Assembly (NCBI GenBank): GCA_003166915.1 | Contig: PMUK01000094.1 | Span: forward strand, 1-40,066 | Direction: 5' to 3' | Source: Candidatus Cybelea palsarum | GTDB taxonomy: Bacteria > Vulcanimicrobiota > Vulcanimicrobiia > Vulcanimicrobiales > Vulcanimicrobiaceae | DNA length: 40,066 nt | Shown: positions 6,615 through 15,154 of the stretch, one piece after another | Layout of the letters: each line of letters opens with the position of its first letter | How positions within the stretch are numbered: position 1 is the first letter of the stretch | Notes under the pieces: model-generated | Database searches by the model: none | What the model saw: the letters and a program-made list of their open reading frames with translations, nothing else | What the model was told of the DNA's origin: nothing | Position numbers and translations under genes: made by a program

Positions 6615-8041
6615 CTAGTCCCCTCTTTTGTGTCGTGCAGCTCGACGCCGCATCGCTGCAACGCATCGCGAAGCCGATCGGAGGCGGCCCAATCCTTCGC
6701 GCGACGAGCCTCGCCTCGCATCGCTATGACTCGTTCAATCGCTGGGTGCGGTTCCAGGCTTTCGAGCTTTCCGGCGGCACCGTCAACACGCTCGTCTTCG
6801 AGCGCGGCTTGCAGGCGTTGCACGAACTGACCCGTCAGCTCGGCGACCGGCTCATTCAACCACGATTCGTTTGGCTCGATGCCAAGGATCGTCAGCCAAT
6901 AGCGTAGCCGTTCAACCGGTGCGTTTGCGGCAAACTCGTAGAGCACCGCGAGCGCCGCGGCGGTATTCATGTCGTCGTCGAGAGCCGCTTCCATCCGCGA
7001 ACCGAACGGCGAAGCTTGCGCCGGCGAACCGACGTCGTGCTGCGCCGACGCGGCCCGATAGGCCGTCTTGATCTTGCTCAGGCCCAGCGCGGCCGCGGCA
7101 ATCGAGTCTTCGGTGAAGTTCATCACTTTGCGATAGCCCGTCTGCAAGAAGAGCCAGCGAATCGCCTGCGGATCGTGACGCCGCAGCAAGTCGGAGAGCG
7201 GCTCGAAGTTTCCAAGCGATTTTGCCATCTTGCGGTTGTCGAAGAGCAGCAGTCCGCCGTGCACCCAAAAGTTTGCCATCGGCGGACGCGACATCAGCGG
7301 CTCGCTCTGCGCGATCTCGTTCTCGTGATGCGGAAAGATGAGGTCCGCACCGCCGCCGTGGATGTCGAAGCCCACGCCGGGCGGATCGAGCAGCGCACGC
7401 GCCATCGCCGAACACTCGATGTGCCAGCCCGGGCGCCCATCGCCGTACGGTTCGAACGGCCAACGCGGTTCGCGCGGCTTAGCAAACTTCCACAACGCAA
7501 AGTCGAGCGGATCTTCCTTATTTTCGTCAACCTCGATGCGGGCGCCGGCCTCGAGGTCGGCGATGTTTCGATTGGCCAGGCGGCCGTAACTCCGAAACGT
7601 CGCAACGCGATAGTAGACGCCGTCGCGGGTGACGTAGGCGTGTCCGCTCTCGACGAGCTCGCGTATCATCTGCTGGATCTCGCCGATATACTTAGTGGCA
7701 TACGGCTCGAAATCGTATTCGAGGATGCCGAGCTTACGCATCGATTCCTTGAACTCGGCATAGAAGTACTCGACGATCGCGTGGTAATCCTGACCGGTTT
7801 CGATTCCCGCTTTGATGCTGCGATCGTCGATGTCGGTGACGTTCTGCACGTATGTTACGCGATAGCCGCGATGGGCCAGGTACCGGCGCAGCACGTCAAA
7901 AAAAAGAAAGGAGCGCGCGTGACCGAGATGTGCTTGCGCGGACGGCGTCAGCCCGCAGACATAGATACGCACCTCGTCTTCGCGCAACGGCTCGAACTTC
8001 TCGACCGTGCGCGTTCGAGTGTTGTAGAGTCTTAACGGCAC
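6599..8041 (-). CDS. cysS: Cysteinyl-tRNA synthetase
   Basis: A 480-residue class I aminoacyl-tRNA synthetase, usual length for CysRS. It charges tRNA-Cys with cysteine. Visible marks are the zinc cysteine in YVCGLTPS, the HIGH-type motif HLGHARSF, VTDIDDR, the second zinc ligands in GWHIECSAMA and HHENEIAQSE, and the KMSKS-type loop KMAKSLGNF near residue 270. The HIGH motif differs slightly (HLGH) from the common form. The related mycothiol enzyme MshC is shorter, so CysRS is preferred. The stop codon lies within a dispersed repeat. It starts 6 bases after cysE, coupling cysteine synthesis to its use. Confidence 0.96.
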   Translation of the reverse strand: MPLRLYNTRTRTVEKFEPLREDEVRIYVCGLTPSAQAHLGHARSFLFFDVLRRYLAHRGYRVTYVQNVTDIDDRSIKAGIETGQDYHAIVEYFYAEFKESMRKLGILEYDFEPYATKYIGEIQQMIRELVESGHAYVTRDGVYYRVATFRSYGRLANRNIADLEAGARIEVDENKEDPLDFALWKFAKPREPRWPFEPYGDGRPGWHIECSAMARALLDPPGVGFDIHGGGADLIFPHHENEIAQSEPLMSRPPMANFWVHGGLLLFDNRKMAKSLGNFEPLSDLLRRHDPQAIRWLFLQTGYRKVMNFTEDSIAAAALGLSKIKTAYRAASAQHDVGSPAQASPFGSRMEAALDDDMNTAAALAVLYEFAANAPVERLRYWLTILGIEPNESWLNEPVAELTGQFVQRLQAALEDERVDGAAGKLESLEPHPAIERVIAMRGEARRAKDWAASDRLRDALQRCGVELHDTKEGTSWTTS

Positions 8042-8047
8042 CGCTTT

Positions 8048-8743
8048 TTAGATCACCCAGCTCCAGGATTCGTCGCCGGTCGCTTCCCCCTGCTCGAGCT
8101 CGTTCAAGCGTTGTTCGAGATGCTCGAGTTGGCGTTGCAGCCGAACGATTGCGTCGGTCGTCGGATCGGGCATTTCGACCCGCGGGCGGTCCGAAACGAC
8201 GCGAACCGGTTTGCCGTCTTGCGCGACGATCCGCGCTGGAACGCCGACGACGGTCGCATTGGCCGGCACGTCTTTCACAACGACAGAACCGCCGCCGACC
8301 TTTGCGTTATCGCCGAGCACGATCGCGCCGAGCACGCTCGCGTTGACGCCGACGGTCACGTTACGGCCGAGCGTCGGATGGCGCTTGCCGTGCGAGAGGC
8401 TCGTGCCGCCGAGCGTGACGCCTTGATAGATCGTGCAGCCGTCGCCGATCTCCGACGTTTCGCCGATAACGACGCCCGAACCGTGATCGATGAAGACCCC
8501 TTTGCCGATGCGAGCCGCCGGATGGATCTCGATTCCCGTAAGGAAGCGCGCGACGTTGGCCAAGAAGCGCGGCAGCAGCGGAATCCCGGCGCGATAGAGT
8601 GAGTGGTTGATGCGATGCGCGACGAGCGCATGAAAACCCGGATACGAGAGGACGACGTCGAGCCAGCCGCGCGCGGCGGGGTCGCGCTCTTGCGGCGCCC
8701 GCAGGTCGGCTCGTATCGTTTCGAACGGCTCGTCCATTTCCAA
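8048..8743 (-). CDS. cysE: Serine O-acetyltransferase
   Basis: A 231-residue enzyme that acetylates serine with acetyl-CoA, the first step of cysteine synthesis. A helical N-terminal part (about 1-70, with HALVAHRINHSLYRAGIPLLPRF) precedes a left-handed beta-helix of hexapeptide repeats. Key stretches are GIEIHPAARIGKGVFIDHGSG (catalytic His/Asp region), GETSEIGDGCTIYQGVTLGG and RHPTLGRNVTVG. The length corresponds to the shorter Firmicutes-type CysE. It lies just upstream of cysS, as in Bacillus. The C-terminal 35 residues are charged and probably helical. Confidence 0.95.
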   Translation of the reverse strand: MEMDEPFETIRADLRAPQERDPAARGWLDVVLSYPGFHALVAHRINHSLYRAGIPLLPRFLANVARFLTGIEIHPAARIGKGVFIDHGSGVVIGETSEIGDGCTIYQGVTLGGTSLSHGKRHPTLGRNVTVGVNASVLGAIVLGDNAKVGGGSVVVKDVPANATVVGVPARIVAQDGKPVRVVSDRPRVEMPDPTTDAIVRLQRQLEHLEQRLNELEQGEATGDESWSWVI

Positions 8744-8782
8744 CAGTGTAACCCGTCAATCCCAATCGAGGTGACAACCGGG

Positions 8783-9268
8783 TCAGGACGACGCCGAGTC
8801 GAGCAGCGCCACGGCGTAGGCGGCGATGCCGCTGCCGTCGCCCGTATAACCCAGGCCCTCGCTCGACTTGGCCTTCACGCTAATGCGGCTTTGGTCGATC
8901 TCGAGTCGGACGGCAAGATTCGCGCGCATCCAGTCGATGTGCGGCGCGAGCTTCGGACGATCCACGACGATCGTAGCGTCGACGTTGACGATCTCGAAGC
9001 CGGCCACGCGCACGGCTGCCGCGCACTGCGCGAGCAGCACCATCGAGTCGGCATCCTTCCAGCGCGGATCGCTTGCCGGAAAGCGAGTACCCAGATCGCT
9101 CATCGCGGCGGCTCCGAGCAATGCGTCGGCGAGTGCGTGGGCGAGGACGTCGGCGTCGGAGTGGCCGAGCGCACCGCGTTCGAATGGAACGTGAACGCCG
9201 CCCAAAATCAGCCTACGCCCTTCGACCAGCGGGTGTGCGTCGAATCCCTGGCCGACGCGCATCGTCAA
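8783..9268 (-). CDS. ispF: 2-C-methyl-D-erythritol 2,4-cyclodiphosphate synthase
   Basis: A 161-residue cytoplasmic enzyme of the MEP isoprenoid pathway, which closes CDP-methylerythritol 2-phosphate to the cyclodiphosphate with release of CMP. Zinc ligands appear in GQGFDAHPL (Asp, His) and LGHSDADVLAHAL (His); DLGTRFPASDPRWKDADS and the C-terminal EGLGYTGDGSGIAAYAV complete the signature. Homotrimer by family. Its ATG overlaps the ispD stop by 4 bases, so the two are translationally coupled. Confidence 0.96.
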   Translation of the reverse strand: MTMRVGQGFDAHPLVEGRRLILGGVHVPFERGALGHSDADVLAHALADALLGAAAMSDLGTRFPASDPRWKDADSMVLLAQCAAAVRVAGFEIVNVDATIVVDRPKLAPHIDWMRANLAVRLEIDQSRISVKAKSSEGLGYTGDGSGIAAYAVALLDSASS

Positions 9269-9957
9269 GCAGTGACCGCGCGCGCGTTCAAAATCGTTTC
9301 CGCCCGGATCACGTCACCCGGCAGCGTGACTTTGAAGTTCTCGCTGGTAGATGCTACGACGACCACGGATATGCCGATGCGTTCCAGTAGCGCCGCATCA
9401 TCGGTGACGGCAACGCCGTCGAGCCGGCCGCGTTCGTGCGCGGCGCGCAGCTCGGCGGTCAGGGCGAACTGCGGCGTTTGCGCCGCCCAGAGCGTACCCC
9501 GATCGAGCGTCGCACCGACAATGAGCGAATCGCGATCGACCAGCTTGATTGTGTCCACGACCGGCTCGGCCAAGAGCGATGCGCGTCCCGCACGCACTTC
9601 ACGCATTCCGGCGCGTACGTCCGCGGCCGTAACGAGCGGGCGCGCACCGTCGTGAATCAACACGGCGTCGCAACGGTCGCTCAGTGCCATGATGCCCTCT
9701 CGAGCGCTATCTTGGCGCAACTGCCCTCCGCGCACGACGCGTGGCGTGAGGTTGGGCGCGAGGCGCAGGGCGAGCTCGCAGAGCGGCTCAATGGATTCGG
9801 GCTCCGTTGCAATGACGAGCTCCGCAATTTCCGGCATTGCAGCAAACGTTTGAATCGACCATCCAACCATCGGCACTCCGGCCAGTTCGATAAACTGCTT
9901 CGGCCGCCCTAAACGCAGGCCGCGTCCCGCCGCGACGATGACCGCACCCCATCTCAC
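9265..9957 (-). CDS. ispD: 2-C-methyl-D-erythritol 4-phosphate cytidylyltransferase
   Basis: A 230-residue MEP pathway enzyme that joins CTP to methylerythritol 4-phosphate. The nucleotide-binding start VIVAAGRGLRLGRPKQFIELAG matches the family G-x-G-x-R...K pattern. Further marks are DAVLIHDGARPLV, a conserved metal and substrate region, and TPQFAL followed by TDDAALLE. Full length. It overlaps the PIN/TRAM gene by one base upstream and ispF by four downstream, in the Firmicutes order yacL-ispD-ispF. Confidence 0.95.
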   Translation of the reverse strand: MRWGAVIVAAGRGLRLGRPKQFIELAGVPMVGWSIQTFAAMPEIAELVIATEPESIEPLCELALRLAPNLTPRVVRGGQLRQDSAREGIMALSDRCDAVLIHDGARPLVTAADVRAGMREVRAGRASLLAEPVVDTIKLVDRDSLIVGATLDRGTLWAAQTPQFALTAELRAAHERGRLDGVAVTDDAALLERIGISVVVVASTSENFKVTLPGDVIRAETILNARAVTA

Positions 9958-11075
9958 TACGTCACGCTTTCGCGTTTCGGGCGCGCAAAGATCATTCGGC
10001 CGGCAACCGTCTGGAGCACGCTCGTGACGACGACATCGGCCTCCTCGCCGATCAAGCGACGGCCGTGCTCGACGACGATCATGGTGCCGTCTTCCAAATA
10101 TCCGATCCCCTGATGCCCCTCTTTTCCTTCGCGGATTACCGCGACGTGCAGCTCCTCGCCGGGCAGGACGACCGGCTTGACGGCATTGGCCAGCTCGTTG
10201 ACGTTGAGGACGGCGACGCCTTCGACATGGGCGACGCGGTTGAGATTATAATCGTTGGTGACGAGCTTAGCGCCAAGTTCGCGAGCAAGCCGAACCAGAC
10301 GCGCGTCCACATTTCCGGGCGCCATGTCGCTGTAATCCCGCTCGCTAATTTCAAAAATCGTCAGTTCCTGCAAACGCGTGAGTACGTCGAAGCCGCGACG
10401 GCCGCGGGTTCGTTTGAGCGGATCGACGGAATCGGCGATCGACTGCAGCTCGCGTAAAACGAATCGCGGAACGATGAGCGTGCCGTCGAGAAAGCCGCTC
10501 TCCAGGATTTCAACGATCCGGCCGTCCACGATCGCCGAGGTGTCCACCAGCTTCGCGGCGACGGCCGACGTGTTGGCGGCCACTCCGCGTGCCACCGGGA
10601 CGATTCGGGTCTTGGCACCGATCCGCGCTCCGAGATAGGCGGCGAAGATCGCCACGATGAGGTAGAGCACGATCACGATATAGGTTCCGGCTCGACCGAT
10701 GTCCGAGATCAGCTCGAAGACGATGCCTTTAATCAAGAACGCGATCAAAAGGCCGACGACAAGCCCAACGGCGCCGCCCGCGATCTCGGCCGGGGTCAAA
10801 CGCTCCATCGCACCTTCGGCCTGGCTGAGCTGGCCCTCAAAGAGCGCTTGAGCCAGCGGCGCTACCAGCGCACCGAGCACCGCGCCAGCGACCGGGGAGC
10901 CGATCAAAAAGACGAGTTGCATCGTTTCGCTGGCAAAATGCGGCGAAAAAACGCTAAAGTACGCCTCGCGGCCCAGCAAAAATCCGGTCACGCCGAAAAC
11001 CACGACGAACGCGACGCGTAAGACCGTCCCCGCTAAATTGCTTCCGGCTACTCTAATGTTATGAAGGCTCCGCAA
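9957..11075 (-). CDS. Membrane PIN/TRAM domain protein, YacL-like
   Basis: A 372-residue protein with about four membrane segments (roughly residues 15-35, 50-75, 95-120 and 125-150), then a PIN nuclease domain and a C-terminal TRAM RNA-binding domain. The PIN part (about 170-290) shows KLVDTSAIVDGRI, VPRFVLRELQ, DVDARLVRLA-like acidic positions and LVTNDYNLNRVA, the acidic residues expected to hold metal. TRAM-like sequence begins near PVVLPGEELHVAVIREGKE. RNA cleavage is expected from the fold but not proven for this family. It directly precedes ispD as yacL does in Bacillus. The TTG start overlaps hemW by 28 bases; a later start is possible. Confidence 0.9.
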   Translation of the reverse strand: MRSLHNIRVAGSNLAGTVLRVAFVVVFGVTGFLLGREAYFSVFSPHFASETMQLVFLIGSPVAGAVLGALVAPLAQALFEGQLSQAEGAMERLTPAEIAGGAVGLVVGLLIAFLIKGIVFELISDIGRAGTYIVIVLYLIVAIFAAYLGARIGAKTRIVPVARGVAANTSAVAAKLVDTSAIVDGRIVEILESGFLDGTLIVPRFVLRELQSIADSVDPLKRTRGRRGFDVLTRLQELTIFEISERDYSDMAPGNVDARLVRLARELGAKLVTNDYNLNRVAHVEGVAVLNVNELANAVKPVVLPGEELHVAVIREGKEGHQGIGYLEDGTMIVVEHGRRLIGEEADVVVTSVLQTVAGRMIFARPKRESVT

Positions 11076-12166
11076 ACGTCGTTGGCGAGAAAACGGCCCC
11101 GGCGCGTTAGTCGTAACGCGTCCGCCGTCCGCTCGAGCAATCCCGTCTGTGCAAGTTGAGTTACGACGGGATCGTAAGTTTCGATCACGTCGATGCCATA
11201 ACGCTCTTTAAAATCCGCCAAGCGAACCCCTTGCACGGTGCGCAGCGCGAGCATCATTGCTTCCCCGGCCCGCCGCCGCCCCTCCAGGCACTCCGCCTCC
11301 GACGGAATCGGCCGGCCTTCGCACGCCGCCGCCACATACTCCTCGAGCGCCCGCGTGTGCACCGAGCGCACGCCGTCGCGGTAAGACGCGGCGCCGACGC
11401 CCAAGCCCACGTACTCGCCATTCGCCCAATAGTTCAGATTGTGCGCGCATTGATGCCCGACCCGAGCGAAGTTGCTCACCTCGTATTGGTGATAACCGTC
11501 AGCATGTAGCAGGTCGATGGCCAGGGCGTAGAGCTCCGCCTCGCGCTCGTCGTCGAAGAAGACCGCAGGCTCGCGCGAGCGCCACGCCGCGTACGGTGTG
11601 TTCTCCTCGACCGTCAGACCGTACGCCGAAATATGATCTACGTGCAAATCCATGGCGCGGCGCAACGATCGCTCCCACGTTGCCGGCGTCTGTCCCGGGA
11701 CGCCGTACATCAAATCGAGCGAGACGGAGTCCATCCCCGCGGTGCGCGCGGCGGCGACGACCCCTTCGACCATTTCGCCGGTGTGCTTGCGTCCGAGTGT
11801 ACGAATCTCATCGGGCTCGAACGACTGAACGCCGATCGAAACCCGCGTGATTCCCGCTTCGTGATAGGCGAGAAAATCGCCGTCGCGCACCAGCTCGGGA
11901 TTGACTTCGATCGAACGCTCCGCCGTGAAGCCAAATCGGTCTTGCAATGCGCCGAGAAGCTGAACGATCGTCTCGCAGTCGTAGGCATTCGGCGTTCCGC
12001 CGCCGAGGTAGAGCGTTGCGGCCGCGGCACGCGGCTCGCGCGCGATTTCGGCAGAAAGCGCTTCGAAATACCGGCTCGCCGCCGAAACACGCAACGGCCA
12101 CTTTGCAAAGTCGCAATAGGGACAGAGATACGCGCAAAAGGGTAAGTGAACGTATACGCCGAGCAT
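11048..12166 (-). CDS. hemW: Radical SAM heme chaperone HemW
   Basis: A 372-residue radical SAM protein beginning MLGVYVHLPFC, with the 4Fe-4S cysteines C11, C15 and C18 (CAYLCPYC). SAM-binding elements YLGGGTPN and IGVQSFEPDEI follow, and the C-terminal HemN domain contains YWANGEYVGLGVGAASY. It lacks the N-terminal extension of true coproporphyrinogen dehydrogenase HemN and starts directly at the barrel, which places it with HemW, a heme-binding protein thought to insert heme into respiratory enzymes. It lies 14 bases after plsX and overlaps the next gene, so it is part of the same operon. Confidence 0.93.
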   Translation of the reverse strand: MLGVYVHLPFCAYLCPYCDFAKWPLRVSAASRYFEALSAEIAREPRAAAATLYLGGGTPNAYDCETIVQLLGALQDRFGFTAERSIEVNPELVRDGDFLAYHEAGITRVSIGVQSFEPDEIRTLGRKHTGEMVEGVVAAARTAGMDSVSLDLMYGVPGQTPATWERSLRRAMDLHVDHISAYGLTVEENTPYAAWRSREPAVFFDDEREAELYALAIDLLHADGYHQYEVSNFARVGHQCAHNLNYWANGEYVGLGVGAASYRDGVRSVHTRALEEYVAAACEGRPIPSEAECLEGRRRAGEAMMLALRTVQGVRLADFKERYGIDVIETYDPVVTQLAQTGLLERTADALRLTRRGRFLANDVCGAFITLE

Positions 12167-12180
12167 AGCGGCGACGGCCC

Positions 12181-13188
12181 TTACGTGGCCGCGAGTTGCG
12201 GTGCGATCAGCTCGCTGATTTTACCGACGACGTCGTGTTCGACTTCTTCGGCTGCCGCCTTGATGGCGTGTTTGATCGCATTGCGACTGGAGCGCCCGTG
12301 CGTCACGATGCAGTTTCCTCGAAGGCCGAGTAACGGCGCGCCGCCGTACGTTTCGTAGTCGAACTTCCGGCGTAGGCGGCGCAAGGCGGGCGCCAGCATG
12401 TACGCGCCGATTTTCGTAGCGAGATTTCCGCCGAGCAACGCGTCATGCATCACCCGCGCGAGGTCGGCGATCATGCCTTCGCCGGTCTTGAGCACGACGT
12501 TGCCGACGAAGCCGTCTGCGACGATCACGTCGGCGGCGTTGTGGAAGAGATCGCGGCCCTCGACGTTGCCGATGAATCGAACCGGAGCCGCCTCGAGCAG
12601 GCGCGCGGCTTCCAGGACAAGTTGGTTTCCCTTGCTGCGTTCCTCACCGTTGGAGAGCACGGCAACGCGAGGCTCGGCGATTCCGAGCACGGCTTTGGCG
12701 TAGGCCGATCCCATGACGCCGAACTGCTCGAGCCATTCCGGACGGCAATCAACGGTCGCGCCCGAATCGAGCAGGATCGTTGGGCCATTGATCGCCGGCC
12801 AGACCGTCGCAATAGCCGGACGCGAGACCCCTTCGATCGTGCGGAGTTTGATAAAGGCGATCGCGACGAAGGCCCCACTATTTCCGGCCGAGACGACGGC
12901 ATCGGCCTCGCCCTGCTTGACGAGATGCACCGCAACGCCCAGCGACGTGCGCTCGCAAGAGCGAACCGCCGTCGAAGGGCTGAGGTCCATGGCGATCGCT
13001 TCGGGAGCATGGACCAGGGTGACGCGGTCGAAAACGGGGGAGGGAAGCAGCGAGCGAACGCGCGCTTCATCTCCTACCAGCACGACCTCAACGTCGAACT
13101 CTTGCGCGGCGAGCAATGCTCCGGCGACAATCTCTTCCGGCGCGTGGTCGCCGCCCATCGCGTCGACTGCGATGCGCGCTCGCTTCAC
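12181..13188 (-). CDS. plsX: Phosphate acyltransferase PlsX
   Basis: A 335-residue enzyme that converts acyl-ACP to acyl-phosphate for phospholipid synthesis by the PlsX/PlsY route. It begins [18 protein letters not shown], the hallmark N-terminus, and contains [22 protein letters not shown]-like [27 protein letters not shown] and [20 protein letters not shown] chose GTG 13188 because the family starts a few residues before IAVDAMGGD; the longer frame to a TTG at 13254 has no conserved sequence. It is divergent from rpmB over about 94 bases and heads the plsX-hemW-yacL-ispD-ispF-cysE-cysS-rlmB series. Confidence 0.95.
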   Translation of the reverse strand: MKRARIAVDAMGGDHAPEEIVAGALLAAQEFDVEVVLVGDEARVRSLLPSPVFDRVTLVHAPEAIAMDLSPSTAVRSCERTSLGVAVHLVKQGEADAVVSAGNSGAFVAIAFIKLRTIEGVSRPAIATVWPAINGPTILLDSGATVDCRPEWLEQFGVMGSAYAKAVLGIAEPRVAVLSNGEERSKGNQLVLEAARLLEAAPVRFIGNVEGRDLFHNAADVIVADGFVGNVVLKTGEGMIADLARVMHDALLGGNLATKIGAYMLAPALRRLRRKFDYETYGGAPLLGLRGNCIVTHGRSSRNAIKHAIKAAAEEVEHDVVGKISELIAPQLAAT

Positions 13189-13244
13189 GGGAGCCGTCTT
13201 TGGGGGCCACCCAGGGAATCCTTGCCTCCGGTCAACATTTGCGC

Positions 13245-13273
13245 TTGCCCTCAAATGCGCCGCATGGTACTAT
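13245..13273 (+). promoter_or_regulatory. Possible rpmB promoter, near-leaderless
   Basis: TTGCCC (13245-13250) and TACTAT (13268-13273) are 17 bases apart, each matching four of six consensus bases. The start of transcription would fall near 13280, only a few bases from the rpmB ATG at 13283, and no Shine-Dalgarno precedes that ATG. Confidence 0.4.
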
Positions 13274-13282
13274 CTGCCGGCT

Positions 13283-13474
13283 ATGGCGAAGCGCTGTGAA
13301 GTATGCGGAAAAGGACCCAAGGCGGGCAACAACGTCAGCCACGCCATGAATAAGACCAGGCGGCGCTGGCTACCGAACCTGCAATCCGTTCGGATCGACG
13401 ACCGCGGAGTGCACCGCACCGCCAAAGTCTGCACCAGCTGCCTGCGCTCCAAACGCGTCACCCGCCGCGCCTAA
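13283..13474 (+). CDS. rpmB: Large-subunit ribosomal protein L28 (bL28)
   Basis: A 63-residue basic protein of the 50S subunit. It opens [24 protein letters not shown] and carries two CxxC pairs (CEVC and CTSC), the zinc-binding form of bL28. RRRWLPNLQ and [23 protein letters not shown] match the family. No ribosome-binding site is visible. It is the only plus-strand gene between 4984 and 24259. Its 3' end overlaps the convergent thiL by 17 bases. The family is essential or near-essential in many bacteria. Confidence 0.96.
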   Translation: MAKRCEVCGKGPKAGNNVSHAMNKTRRRWLPNLQSVRIDDRGVHRTAKVCTSCLRSKRVTRRA

Positions 13475-14453
13475 GAAAGTGATCCCAGCCCAAGCGATCG
13501 AGCGGCGCCCCGCGCCAATCGACGCCGCGTGCTTTTCGTAAAGCCCCAACACGCAGCAGCTTCTTTTTAAAACGCTTTTCGTAGCGGCCGGCGAGGTAGC
13601 GGAACGCGCGAGCCCGGACCGTCACCAATAGCTCGAAATCCTCACCGCCGGCCAGCGCGAAACGCTCGGGGTCTTCGCCCAGCCGTTGCGCGGCCTCGCG
13701 AGCGGAGTCGGCGACGGGAATGGCCTCGAGAACCGCACCGCAATCGCTCGCGGCACAGAGCCGCCGTGCATCGGTCGAGAGCCCATCCGAGCAATCCATC
13801 ATCGACGTCACGTTTGCGCTCGCCCCTAGAAAGCGGCCTTCGGCTATTCGCGCAGTGGGCCGGCGAAAGGCCTGCAGCGCGGCGTCGCCATTCGCGCCGT
13901 CCATAAGTCCGCGTTGGTTTGCGAGTTCGAGTCCCGCGCGTGCTGCGCCGAGCGCGCCGGTCACCGCCAGCACGTCCCCCGGTCCGGCGCCCGCGCGCGT
14001 CTTGACGCGCGTGGTGCGTACCTCGCCGACGACCGTAACCGAGATCGTCAGGAGATCGGAGCGCGATAGATCTCCGCCGGCGATCGTGATTCCAAAGCGC
14101 CGAGCCGCAGCGGCGATTCCCTGGTAGAGCTCCACGATCTCAGGCTGCGCGTTGGCTGCCGGCACACCCAGCGCGACCGTTGCGAGAACCGGTCGCGCGC
14201 CCATTGCGGCCAGATCGCTGAGCGCCGCCGCCATCGCGCGCCAGCCGGCGTCTTCGAGCGACATCGTGTCGCGCCGAAAATGGACGCCTTCGACGAGCAT
14301 GTCCGTCGATATGACGCTGCGATGGGAACGCGAGGGCTGCCAAAGCGCCGCATCGTCACCGATCCCCAAGATAATGCGGCGGTGTTTTTCCGCTTCATGC
14401 TTCGACAGGCTCAGCATGACACTGAGGTTGTTAACGATTTCGTCTTCGGTCAC
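13458..14453 (-). CDS. thiL: Thiamine-monophosphate kinase
   Basis: A 331-residue enzyme that phosphorylates thiamine phosphate to the active cofactor thiamine diphosphate with ATP. The fold is AIR-synthase-like, with [56 protein letters not shown] and [11 protein letters not shown]. Between the usual N-terminal helix (TEDEIVNNL) and IILGIGDDA lies an extra in-frame stretch, [13 protein letters not shown], that is encoded by a dispersed repeat and is not expected in the family. The GTG start at 14453 overlaps the rpe stop by 4 bases. Thiamine diphosphate serves the transketolase encoded at 33348. Confidence 0.95.
   Translation of the reverse strand: MTEDEIVNNLSVMLSLSKHEAEKHRRIILGIGDDAALWQPSRSHRSVISTDMLVEGVHFRRDTMSLEDAGWRAMAAALSDLAAMGARPVLATVALGVPAANAQPEIVELYQGIAAAARRFGITIAGGDLSRSDLLTISVTVVGEVRTTRVKTRAGAGPGDVLAVTGALGAARAGLELANQRGLMDGANGDAALQAFRRPTARIAEGRFLGASANVTSMMDCSDGLSTDARRLCAASDCGAVLEAIPVADSAREAAQRLGEDPERFALAGGEDFELLVTVRARAFRYLAGRYEKRFKKKLLRVGALRKARGVDWRGAPLDRLGWDHFLRRGG
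14398..14423 (-). repeat. Dispersed stop-start repeat, in-frame copy inside thiL
   Basis: Plus-strand GCTTCGACAGGCTCAGCATG followed by ACACT. Here the repeat is read through in frame as LSLSKH near residue 14 of ThiL; its usual TGA is out of frame. It therefore adds protein sequence where other copies add a stop codon. Confidence 0.8.
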
Positions 14454-15103
14454 GCGAGGAGCGCGCGGATCCGGCGCAACGCCGCGGCAGGATCCGGCGC
14501 GCCGAAGACCGTCGCACCCATCACGAGCGCATCCGCGCCCGCCTCAACCAGCGCGCGCGCGTTCCCTTCACCGACTCCGCCGTCCACTTCGATCAAACAC
14601 TCGAGGTTGCGCCCGTCGATCAACGCGCGGGCCTCGCGTATTTTTTCGATCGCGTGCGGGATGAACTTCTGGCCTGAGAATCCGGGATTGACGCTCATCA
14701 CGAGCACGGTGTCGCAATTTTCAATGATGTCTTGCAGCATCCCGACCGGCGTTTGGGGACAGATCGCGATTCCCGCCTTCACACCCATCGACCGCAGATG
14801 CACGAGCAGCCGCTGCGCGTGCGGCGTCGCCTCCAGATGAAACGTGATGCGGTCGCAACCCGCTTCGCGAAAATCGTCCACGTAGCGCTCCGGCTCGACG
14901 ATCATCAAATGCGCGTCGAAGACGAGCGGCGACAACCTCCGCAGGTCGCCGATGATCTTCGGCCCCCACGTAATGTTTGGAACGAATCGCCCGTCCATCA
15001 CATCGAGATGCAGATACTGCGCGCCCGCTTCTTGCACGCACGCGATTTGCTCCGCAATTCGCGCGAAATCTGCCGAAAGCAGCGAAGGCGCAAGTATCGT
15101 CAT
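14450..15103 (-). CDS. rpe: Ribulose-phosphate 3-epimerase
   Basis: A 217-residue TIM-barrel enzyme that interconverts ribulose 5-phosphate and xylulose 5-phosphate. Marks are the start ILAPSLLSADF, metal and catalytic stretches LHLDVMDGRFVPNITWGP and VFDAHLMI, MSVNPGFSGQKFIP and the phosphate-binding EVDGGVGEGNARALVEAGAD. The product feeds the transketolase operon at the right end of the window. Its order with a PASTA gene before and a thiamine gene after recalls the prkC-rpe-thiN region of Firmicutes. A dispersed repeat separates it from the PASTA gene. Confidence 0.96.
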   Translation of the reverse strand: MTILAPSLLSADFARIAEQIACVQEAGAQYLHLDVMDGRFVPNITWGPKIIGDLRRLSPLVFDAHLMIVEPERYVDDFREAGCDRITFHLEATPHAQRLLVHLRSMGVKAGIAICPQTPVGMLQDIIENCDTVLVMSVNPGFSGQKFIPHAIEKIREARALIDGRNLECLIEVDGGVGEGNARALVEAGADALVMGATVFGAPDPAAALRRIRALLA

Positions 15104-15122
15104 TTAATCAGCGGCTTCATCG

Positions 15123-15154
15123 TGTCACCCTTCGACTCCGCTCAGGGTGACACT
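15123..15154 (-). repeat. Dispersed stop-start repeat, perfectly palindromic copy
   Basis: The best-formed copy: TGTCACCCT (15123-15131) pairs with AGGGTGACA (15144-15152) across 12 bases, a 9-bp perfect hairpin. In the transcribed direction it provides the TGA stop of the PASTA gene (15142-15144) and lies 20 bases before the rpe ATG. Confidence 0.85.

Noticed and set aside
7016-8035. A 339-codon plus-strand open frame opposite cysS
   Set aside because: cysS on the minus strand has all catalytic motifs; this frame has none.
6599-8041. Assignment of cysS as the mycothiol ligase MshC
   Set aside because: Length (480), zinc ligands and position before rlmB fit cysteinyl-tRNA synthetase better; MshC is shorter.
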